From contig DIYF01000092.1 in assembly GCA_002427745.1 (NCBI GenBank), positions 68,546 to 132,545 of the forward strand: a stretch of 64,000 nucleotides of DNA. The letters are read 5' to 3'. Below, piece by piece: positions 51,821 to 58,450 of this stretch; the first letter of the stretch is position 1, and each line of letters begins with the position of its first letter. Source of the stretch: Roseivirga sp. UBA6061. Its GTDB lineage: Bacteria; Bacteroidota; Bacteroidia; Cytophagales; Cyclobacteriaceae. The position numbers were made by a program, and so were the translations under genes. The notes under the pieces are model-generated. The model was not told the DNA's origin. It saw only the letters and a list, made by a program, of their open reading frames with translations, and did no database searches.

Positions 51821-53191
51821 TTACTCCAGCGTTACAAAGAGTTCAGACTTGATGAGCCAGGTACCTGATTCCCTGGTCCACATTGCCGAATATTTTCCAC
51901 GAGTTGTGGAGGGCTTACTGCTATCTCGATTATACATCTGCCATGTGCCTGTTTCCCAGGCCAGTCCTCGGGCCTCGTTTACTTTTACTTCCGTGGTAGT
52001 GCGCTGCCAATAAACGCTATCGAGATTCTCTCTCAATACAAGGCTGAGGTTTTCTTTGCCTGAGATGAAATTTCCATTACCAGTGGTGATTTGTACATCG
52101 TCAGTCAGGTATGATAAAAACTGAGCTTCCTCATTGGCTTTTAAGGCTGCATTGGATGCTTTTCTGTGGTCTCTTATGAGTTGTGGAGCGCTTCTGGCAG
52201 GCTTAGCTGATGAGCTGTCAAGCATTGATTCATCCATGGTGATGGAAACCGTGTGGTTTCTGTTCCAGTTTCGGCCATCATCACCAGAATAGTAGGAGAG
52301 GCCTCCGTTGATTGGTATTTTTAAGGTCACCGTAGAGCGGCCAAAGGCGTAATAATAATCGCCATCACTGCGTGTCTCTTCAAACCGATAGGTGGAGCCA
52401 TCATTTGCATTTTCAATCCAGTAATAATCTCCTCCTTCCGTTTTATATCTTACAAATGAACCACCCCGATAGCTGTAGGTGGTTTGCCAGATAGGATTAC
52501 TGCTGTTTAGCTCTTTATCGGTCATGAAGAAGGGGCTCTTTTCCAACATGGCCTTGTCGTCTGGAGTGAGGTAGGTCTCATCAGGATATTTGCCATAGAT
52601 GCCCGTCCACATAATGGCATTGGCGTATTTTTCGGTGTCCGATGGATGAGGAAGGCCAAAGGCATGGCCTATCTCGTGGCCTAGTCCGGCTATCCATCGT
52701 GGAATGTCTGGTTGAGTGGGGTGCTGGCCAGTCAGGCCCAGCAAGTCGTCTTCCGGTAGGTAACATATTTGGCCACCACCTCTTCCAGAGCTACCGGGGC
52801 CATCGGAATACAACACCCAGGTGTAGTTGCCTGGAATGGTCTCATTGGGCAAAAGCCTTTTTACCTCGCTGAGGGTATGCATAATGCCCCAGTCACCTTC
52901 TTTTACGCCTTCAATAGACTCACCGGTAAACCATGATGCCTTTTGATTGGATTTTAGTACTTCTACTATGGGCTCATTAAGCCTGAAGCTGCGCCCTTTC
53001 ATTTGCTTTCTATACCACTTCTGGATGTCGATTATGGCCATTTCAATGGCTGCTTTATAGTCAGGGTTTTCCTCTCTGTCTGCCGATACCAGGTAGATTA
53101 CCCTCACCGAAGGGGCTTCTTCTGTCTGCGTGAAGGCGGTATTGACCAGGAAAGGGCAAAGGAAGAGTAGAACGGTAAGTCTTTTGCTCAT
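51821..53191 (-). CDS. Metzincin metalloprotease fused to an NTF2-like domain, exported
   Basis: A 456-residue exported protein with signal MSKRLTVLLFLCPFLVNTAFTQ. Residues about 27-225 form a zinc-protease domain with HEIGHAFGLPH at 172-182, the metzincin pattern HExxHxxGxxH, and a Met further down (IMWTG near 193) that may be the Met-turn. Residues about 233-320 are an aromatic beta-rich region (YRGGSFVRYKTEGGDYYWIEN, TLKIPINGGLSYYSG). Residues about 335-456 are an NTF2/SnoaL-like domain (RKASNAALKANEEAQFLSYLTDDVQITTGNGN, ARGLAWETGTWQMYN, GTWLIKSELFV). The combination of protease and NTF2-like domain is unusual. The substrate is unknown. Confidence 0.75.
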   Translation of the reverse strand: MSKRLTVLLFLCPFLVNTAFTQTEEAPSVRVIYLVSADREENPDYKAAIEMAIIDIQKWYRKQMKGRSFRLNEPIVEVLKSNQKASWFTGESIEGVKEGDWGIMHTLSEVKRLLPNETIPGNYTWVLYSDGPGSSGRGGGQICYLPEDDLLGLTGQHPTQPDIPRWIAGLGHEIGHAFGLPHPSDTEKYANAIMWTGIYGKYPDETYLTPDDKAMLEKSPFFMTDKELNSSNPIWQTTYSYRGGSFVRYKTEGGDYYWIENANDGSTYRFEETRSDGDYYYAFGRSTVTLKIPINGGLSYYSGDDGRNWNRNHTVSITMDESMLDSSSAKPARSAPQLIRDHRKASNAALKANEEAQFLSYLTDDVQITTGNGNFISGKENLSLVLRENLDSVYWQRTTTEVKVNEARGLAWETGTWQMYNRDSSKPSTTRGKYSAMWTRESGTWLIKSELFVTLE

Positions 53192-53324
53192 TGGGTTGAG
53201 AGAGGTGCAGAAAAGGTAGAAGATAGGGAGTTTAATTGAATCTGAATGGCCTGAGTTACACCGCTGCCTTGGCGTTTAGTACTCTGTTTAGAGTAGAGAA
53301 CTGAAATAAGACACCAAAAAGCAT

Positions 53325-55481
53325 TTACTTTGACGGCTTTAGGTGTCGGTCAAAGTATTCGATGAGCTTACCAAACAGGTAGCGATCGTAATGCCGCTCA
53401 CGGCTCCACCCATGAGTCGCACCCGGTGCAAAGGCAAAGTCGAAGTCCTTGCCCTGTTTAATCAGTTCTTCAGCTAACGCGGCTGTAGTCTTGAATGGTA
53501 CCACGTGGTCCTGCATGCCGTGGATGAACAGGAGTTTATCTTCCAGATTGGCAGCGTATTTAATCGCTTTTCTTTCAAAGACTTCAGGCTCTGTCTGTGG
53601 AGTGCGAACGATAGCAACATCGTCCGTGCCAAAGAACACCGGATCAACAGCGGCTGCAGCAGCAACGCCTACCTGGAATAAGCCCGGTTTCTTTAACAGC
53701 GAATAAACGGAGAGAGTACCCCCGTAACTGCTGCCCCAGATACCGATGCGATCGGGATCGACATAATCCAGTGACTCCATGTAAGCAACGGCACTGGCAT
53801 AATCCTCAATGTCCTGATCGGCAAAACCCAGGAGGAACTCTTCACGGAATGCCCGACCATAACCGTTGCTACCTCGTGAATCCACCTGCATGATGATGTA
53901 TCCCTTCTTGACCAGGAGCTGCTGTATGAGGCTGTAGTTACCGGCCCAGCGGTTCCTCACTGTATTCGAATACACGGGCCCAAACAGTACGGGGTACTTT
54001 TTGCCAGGCTGCATATTGCCAGGCTTCAGAATCCGGGCATGCAAGGTATAGTCATCTACAAGGCTGGGGAAATTAACATATTCTGCAGCTGCCCAGCTGC
54101 GCTTAGTGAAGGCGGGTAACGGAGAGTGAGTTACTCGCTTAGCGTCACCACCCTGGCTGCTTACCACGTAAAGCTCGGGTGGAGCAGTGTCGTTGCTATG
54201 CCTGAACACCAGGTGCCGGCCATCCGGTGAGGGGTAGCCAACATTCTGACCCGAAAGACCCGTCACCTGCTCAGGATCGCCTCCGGACATGTTCAGGCGA
54301 TACACGTGTTGTTCGTAAGGATTAACACCATTGCCTGCATAAAACAGTGCATCAACAGTAATACTCGGGGCGGACAGCACATCGTAGGAAGGATCTGTCA
54401 GGAGCTTCGGAGAATCTTGTTGCTTTGAGGGATCGATTGTATAGAGGCCGTAGCGATCGCCCATATCGCTTAAGAAAACGACCTGCTTTCCATCCGGATG
54501 CCACGCAGACCCAAATGAGGTGTACATGCGGCTCTCCCGAATACCTCGCCAAATCTCCCGCAGTTTGTTTTCTCCGGGTGTCACTACAAACAACTTACGT
54601 TCAACGGCAGTGTCAGATGCGATATCAACCAGCAGAGTACCGTCTGATGACCAGTTGAAGTCGATGACCTGGTTGGCGTGTGGGGCCGGCAAATCGAGGT
54701 ATGTAATGTTACCACTTTCTACATCGAGCAGGCCCACCATGCGAATCTCGTTTGGATCACCCGGGTAACTTCTGCGTACTTCGTTGGGACTGGTTTCGGC
54801 CGCCAGGTAATCCGGGAAGGGTACCTTTCGCATCTCACGTCTGTCAACGGAGTGAAACGCAATGATCTTGCCATCCGGGGACCACTTGTAGGTTGGCCCA
54901 CTCCAGATGCCCGGACCGATTTCACGTTCCGCTCGGCTGTAGCGGCCCTTTCGTAAGTCCGAGAGACTGGCGATACCGATCTCGGTGAGTTGGCGATTCT
55001 GTTTAGATGAAAAGTCAGCAAGCCACAAGTCACCGTTCCGTATGTAAGCCGCTTGATTGCCACCTGGCGATATCGACAGACTGCCAGCACCTGCTTCTAC
55101 AGGCATCAATTGGATGTCTTCTCCCTGGCTCAGTGATGTCTGCCATAGGTGGTTACCTCGAAGGCTAATGATCGTGTTCGCATCAGTCCAGGCAATACCA
55201 CGCACTGACGCAGATGCCGTTTTGGAAATGAGGCGCAATCCTTTCCCTTCGCTTGTGGATACCCAGAGGCCACGGCCAGGATTTCCCGGTTCACTCCAGG
55301 AAAAGGCGAAGTGCTTGCTATCCGGTGCCCAGGCAGGCCGGGAAGGGCTTGTTCCTGTTAGTTTTGGCGTTGCGAACAGGTCATCAAGGGTGAGGTCACT
55401 TTCCTGTGCTGTGACGGTTGCGCACATCACCAGCAATAAGCCTGTCATTACCCATGTCTGCCAAAAAGAGATCTGTTTCAT
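53325..55481 (-). CDS. S9 prolyl-oligopeptidase-type peptidase, exported
   Basis: A 718-residue protein with signal MKQISFWQTWVMTGLLLVMCATVTAQ. The propeller (about 35-430) has WAPDSKHFAF, WSPDGKIIAF and YPSPDGRHLVF strands. The catalytic domain carries GSSYGG (Ser585), GMQDHVVP (Asp658) and GATHGWS (His690). It resembles dipeptidyl- or acyl-peptidases that release short peptides. The gene's codons and base composition look somewhat more GC-rich than its neighbours, which may point to acquisition, though I did not measure it. The gene after it on the plus side of the map is a repeat-bearing gap. Confidence 0.85.
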   Translation of the reverse strand: MKQISFWQTWVMTGLLLVMCATVTAQESDLTLDDLFATPKLTGTSPSRPAWAPDSKHFAFSWSEPGNPGRGLWVSTSEGKGLRLISKTASASVRGIAWTDANTIISLRGNHLWQTSLSQGEDIQLMPVEAGAGSLSISPGGNQAAYIRNGDLWLADFSSKQNRQLTEIGIASLSDLRKGRYSRAEREIGPGIWSGPTYKWSPDGKIIAFHSVDRREMRKVPFPDYLAAETSPNEVRRSYPGDPNEIRMVGLLDVESGNITYLDLPAPHANQVIDFNWSSDGTLLVDIASDTAVERKLFVVTPGENKLREIWRGIRESRMYTSFGSAWHPDGKQVVFLSDMGDRYGLYTIDPSKQQDSPKLLTDPSYDVLSAPSITVDALFYAGNGVNPYEQHVYRLNMSGGDPEQVTGLSGQNVGYPSPDGRHLVFRHSNDTAPPELYVVSSQGGDAKRVTHSPLPAFTKRSWAAAEYVNFPSLVDDYTLHARILKPGNMQPGKKYPVLFGPVYSNTVRNRWAGNYSLIQQLLVKKGYIIMQVDSRGSNGYGRAFREEFLLGFADQDIEDYASAVAYMESLDYVDPDRIGIWGSSYGGTLSVYSLLKKPGLFQVGVAAAAAVDPVFFGTDDVAIVRTPQTEPEVFERKAIKYAANLEDKLLFIHGMQDHVVPFKTTAALAEELIKQGKDFDFAFAPGATHGWSRERHYDRYLFGKLIEYFDRHLKPSK

Positions 55482-55506
55482 GTGTTTGATTTAATAACTG
55501 TATGAA

Positions 55507-55549
55507 GTTCTGGCTGTGCGCCCGCCCAAGTCGGGTAAATAGTGCCGGA
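55507..55549. repeat. Dispersed 43-nt repeat, second copy
   Basis: GTTCTGGCTGTGCGCCCGCC... GGGTAAATAGTGCC at 55507-55549 matches 49831-49873 with about seven changes. It begins 25 bp upstream of the S9 gene start, and may therefore form part of the leader of that mRNA. Confidence 0.5.
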
Positions 55550-55930
55550 CTTCAAGGCTGTATCCTTTTAAGTCGCACGAACGATAGCCAAAGCTGTGTC
55601 TTTGGGTTTTAATTTAACGAAAGAAAGACAAAGCACTGGTCTTGACGAAATACATTGAGTGCCTCAGTAAAAATGAGTTCTGCTTTGAACTTTAGGGGAT
55701 GGATTGGGAGACAGGGAAGAGATGAATGTCAATACAGAAGCGTTTTACAAAAACGCTTAGGTGGGTTCAACTCTCTGTTTTTTGTTTTTTAGTCGGTGAA
55801 GAACCTGTTTGCCATTGAGGATGGAGGCAGTGAAATACTAACAGTGTATTTCATCTCCTGTTTTTCTCACCATTGCCAATGTCTCATGTATGAGTAGTAG
55901 CGGATTTATACAAGTTCACTCAAAGCTTTG
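55550..55930. other. Intergenic region with hairpin and repeat copy
   Basis: A 380-bp gap between the S9 gene and the serine hydrolase stop. AAGCGTTTT-ACA-AAAACGCTT at 55738-55758 is a perfect 9-bp stem. A partial copy of the GGTGAAGAACC repeat is at 55794-55806. No gene was seen. Confidence 0.45.
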
Positions 55931-57055
55931 TTATTCAACTATTTCCCGAAGTATTTTTTGTGCTGTTTTGCTTAATAAGTTGGGCGTTTTCGGTCCACTT
56001 TGATTAGTGATAATCGATATTCCCAAGTTGTACTTTGGATAAATAAAGAGCCAGTTTTGAGTACCACTGGTTCCTCCATGATGATTGAATGAGGTTCCAT
56101 ATTTATCTTTCCAAACCCGCCAGTAATAAGCTATTTGTAATGGATGACGCATATCATAAAGCGCTTTGTGAGATTCATCGACTATTGAGTTTTTATCATC
56201 TAGTTGTAGCTCAACATAGTGCATGATATCATCCATAGTCATTTTAACCCCACCCGCTGTTCCCCAAAGAGGGTTCAGGTTATTGGGTGCAGGCGTTTCA
56301 CTGTTCATCCAATATCCACGAATGAGGTTTTCAGTTTGCTTTGAGTCCAGGTTGATTGCCGTATTCGGCATATTGTACTTAACAGCGAAAGACTCTTTCA
56401 GTAACTCGCCAATACTTTTTTGATAAACTGCTTCCAGGATGTATCCCATCAACTCTGCACCGGCATTGGAATACAAATAATTAACGCCAGGTTTGGCTGT
56501 TATTGAAATACGCTTTAAATCATCCAGGAATTTGTCTTTGTTGTATGATTCTTCCAGCGCCAGGTATTCGCTGGGTACTTCTTCTGTCAGCTTTTCATAT
56601 AAGCCATTCATTTTATCGGGAAGGAAGGTGGGTAACCCGCTGGTGTGCGTTACTAAATTCCTTATCGTAATTGGTGTGCCGTTGTATTCTAAGTTTGAAT
56701 AATCTCCCTTTAAATAAACCCTGACATCATCTGCCAGCTTGATTTTTTGCTCCAGGACCGCTTTTGCTACCAGATATCCGGTTATGGTTTTTGAGACAGA
56801 ACCAACTTCATATATGGTTTTGTCGTTGGGTGGGTTGCTCTTTCCTTTTTCTATTTCGCCAAAGTGTTTTGTGTAAACCTGACCGTCTTTATAGACTCCT
56901 ATAGAAACAGCGGTTATGTTCTTGTTCTTTAGGAATTTCTGACCGTTTTTTTCGATAACTCTTGAAATATTACTTCCTGATTGATCCTCCTGAGAAAAAG
57001 ATTTTCCAGATGAGACAATCACCAAAAAGGCTGTGAAGAGTAAAGCGTATCGCAT
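55931..57055 (-). CDS. Serine hydrolase, class C beta-lactamase family, exported
   Basis: A 374-residue protein from the ATG at 57055 (MRYALLFTAFLVIVSSGKSFSQ is its signal). An upstream ATG at 57196 would add 47 residues in front of that signal, so I reject it. SVSK at 86-89 is the SxxK motif, YSN at 195-197 is the YxN motif, and HHGG near the C-terminus is the third. HTSGLP at 137-142 is the family landmark. It is the third family member in the window, and this one keeps the full SxxK/YxN set. No BlaI-type palindrome was seen in front of it. Substrate unknown; D-aminopeptidase, esterase or lactamase are possible. Confidence 0.83.
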   Translation of the reverse strand: MRYALLFTAFLVIVSSGKSFSQEDQSGSNISRVIEKNGQKFLKNKNITAVSIGVYKDGQVYTKHFGEIEKGKSNPPNDKTIYEVGSVSKTITGYLVAKAVLEQKIKLADDVRVYLKGDYSNLEYNGTPITIRNLVTHTSGLPTFLPDKMNGLYEKLTEEVPSEYLALEESYNKDKFLDDLKRISITAKPGVNYLYSNAGAELMGYILEAVYQKSIGELLKESFAVKYNMPNTAINLDSKQTENLIRGYWMNSETPAPNNLNPLWGTAGGVKMTMDDIMHYVELQLDDKNSIVDESHKALYDMRHPLQIAYYWRVWKDKYGTSFNHHGGTSGTQNWLFIYPKYNLGISIITNQSGPKTPNLLSKTAQKILREIVE

Positions 57056-57402
57056 ATTGTTTTTAGAGATATTTGGGTCAGGAATTAAGCCATATTCTAT
57101 TCTAGAACTTAATTCGTTCGTCAAATGTTGGGTAACACTTTTGTATTGGGAGGATAGTAAATAGTTCAGCTTGACGGATACGGCCGATACCTTCATAAAC
57201 CGGGAGAGAATATGAAGGTGTAGTTGTAAACTCTATCTGGTGGGGCTTTTAAGTAGGCAAAGATCCGGCAATTCTCAGTAGGCATCTTCGCAATAAATAA
57301 TGTAGTGTGGATTTGTCATGGAACTAAACTTCGAGTGCATTGGCAACAGCCCTCGCCAAAATTGAATGCCGGGTTTCGGCTCAATAGGGAGATGTTTGTA
57401 AG
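57056..57402. other. Intergenic region without a gene
   Basis: About 350 bp between the serine hydrolase start and the stop of the next minus-strand gene. The ATG at 57196 opens a frame in phase with the hydrolase but is not signal-like. No RNA gene or repeat was seen. Confidence 0.4.
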
Positions 57403-57870
57403 TCAGCTCTCTAAAACTATGTTTTGTTCTTCCAATTTATTCAGCAGTGGTTCAATCTGACTTACATCGCTTTTGATAATTTCTAAGAACTCACCCTGAT
57501 GTTTATCAAACAACTCTAAAGAATGGTATTCTTGCGAAACAGTAGATTGCTGAGCCCAGTTAGCGCTCACGTTTGTTTGATCGTTCTGGAGACTAAGCCT
57601 ATAGTGGCTAAAGCTGTCCAGATCAGTACTCTTTCCTTGTTGGATTTTGATAAAGAACAATATTTCCCGGAAACCTTTCAGCTTAGACTCACCAAAATCG
57701 AAATCCACACCGGTTCGTGAGGTTTCAAATGTCAGGTAAATTATTATCAGGACAACTCCATAGAGAATGAGTCCTTTGATGAATAGAAAAATTGCCGGGA
57801 TAATGAGAAGCCCCATTAAAATGCCACCTACATATTTCTTAATAGTCGAAGTTTGATTATAGATGATCAT
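57403..57870 (-). CDS. Membrane protein of unknown function
   Basis: A 155-residue protein from the ATG at 57870 (MIIYNQTSTIKKYVGG); the longer frame begins with TTG at 57891. Two adjacent hydrophobic segments, GILMGLLIIPAIFLFIKGLI and LYGVVLIIIYLTF, form a hairpin in the membrane. The rest is soluble and beta-rich (SRTGVDFDFGESKLKGFREILFFIKIQQGKSTDLDSFSHYRLSLQND). The pattern of a short PH-like domain after a helical hairpin is seen in many small Bacteroidota membrane proteins. I have no function for it. It lies next to the repeat island. Confidence 0.6.
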   Translation of the reverse strand: MIIYNQTSTIKKYVGGILMGLLIIPAIFLFIKGLILYGVVLIIIYLTFETSRTGVDFDFGESKLKGFREILFFIKIQQGKSTDLDSFSHYRLSLQNDQTNVSANWAQQSTVSQEYHSLELFDKHQGEFLEIIKSDVSQIEPLLNKLEEQNIVLES

Positions 57871-57980
57871 AGGCTTAAGCTTAATGCACAACAGGCTTGT
57901 ATTAGTAAGATCGTAAATACTTCCTGAATCACCTCTGTTTTTACCCTTGACGGTGCTTGCCCGTGCCGGTCGGTCAGCAT

Positions 57981-58111
57981 AGAGTTTGTCTCAAAAGTCG
58001 AATAATCCGTCATCACGAATGCAATGAAGTGATCTCTACCTCGATTACGAGTAACATAAGGAGATTGCTTCACTTCGTTCGCAATGACTTATCACTTTTG
58101 AGACAAACTCT
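57981..58111. repeat. 131-bp MITE-like palindromic element
   Basis: The 18-nt ends AGAGTTTGTCTCAAAAGT (57981-57998) and ACTTTTGAGACAAACTCT (58094-58111) are perfect inverted copies. Inside them GTCATCACGAAT...GATCTC and GAGATTGCTTC...AATGAC form a longer imperfect stem of about 28 nt (21 of 28 match). The core GTCTCAAAA is shared with the element at 12343-12434. No coding capacity. Confidence 0.7.
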
Positions 58112-58116
58112 AAATA

Positions 58117-58161
58117 CCGGAAAAATTAACCTTAAAATTGAATTATGGTCAATTTTTCCGG
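58117..58161. repeat. Dispersed inverted repeat ending GGTCAATTTTTCCGG, second copy
   Basis: CCGGAAAAATTAACC (58117-58131) and GGTCAATTTTTCCGG (58147-58161) pair over 15 bp with one mismatch. The same repeat is at 38984-39029. It directly follows the 131-bp element. Confidence 0.65.
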
Positions 58162-58212
58162 CCTGTCTTTGCCGAAGCTTCACGCAGGCAGGCATGACGG
58201 GAAAGTGAATGT

Positions 58213-58305
58213 TTACACTGCGCCAGTGAGCTCAACTCCTTGTTTGGAGGAGCAAACCTGGTGAGCACAATGCCGTCTACTGCACTTTCGTATTCCTCCA
58301 TCGTT
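58213..58305 (-). pseudogene. Duplicated 3' fragment of acnB
   Basis: 58227-58305 matches acnB 58466-58544 at 77 of 79 positions (offset 239), and weaker similarity continues to the acnB stop region near 58213. It encodes MEEYESAVDGIVLTRFAPP and then NKELSSLAQCK, compared with acnB MEEYENAVDGIVLTRFAPP and NKELSSMAAV, so only the last ~30 codons were copied. A one-base deletion shifts the frame at the end. It is a remnant without a promoter or start of its own. Confidence 0.8.
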
Positions 58306-58312
58306 TATACCG

Positions 58313-58383
58313 CTCAGAGTCACTGCCCGGCAGGACTCTGAGCATACCGAATTCCTCAGAGTCTTCTTCGAATGACTCTGAGG
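58313..58383. repeat. Two adjacent hairpins built on CTCAGAGTC
   Basis: CTCAGAGTC (58313-58321)/GACTCTGAG (58334-58342) and CCTCAGAGTC (58354-58363)/GACTCTGAGG (58374-58383) are two perfect stems with loops of 12 and 10 bases. All four arms share one nine-base word. They sit between the acnB fragment and the acnB terminator. Confidence 0.6.
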
Positions 58384-58397
58384 GCAGAGGGGATATG

Positions 58398-58425
58398 AAA
58401 AAGCCACCCGTCTCCGAGTGGCTTT
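58398..58425 (-). terminator. Rho-independent terminator of acnB
   Basis: AAAGCCAC (58400-58407) and GTGGCTTT (58418-58425) form an 8-bp GC-containing stem with a 10-base loop. On the minus strand the stem is followed by TTTTTCATATCC. It lies about 25 bp after the acnB stop. Confidence 0.8.
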
Positions 58426-58450
58426 CTGTTTATCCTTATGTATTGTGCTA

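Noticed and set aside
53325..55481. Horizontally acquired S9 gene by composition
   Set aside because: It looks GC-richer by eye, but I did not compute composition or codon use, so this stays a remark and not a finding.
57056..57196. Longer N-terminus of the serine hydrolase
   Set aside because: An ATG at 57196 is in frame, but the added 47 residues precede a normal signal peptide, which would then be internal.
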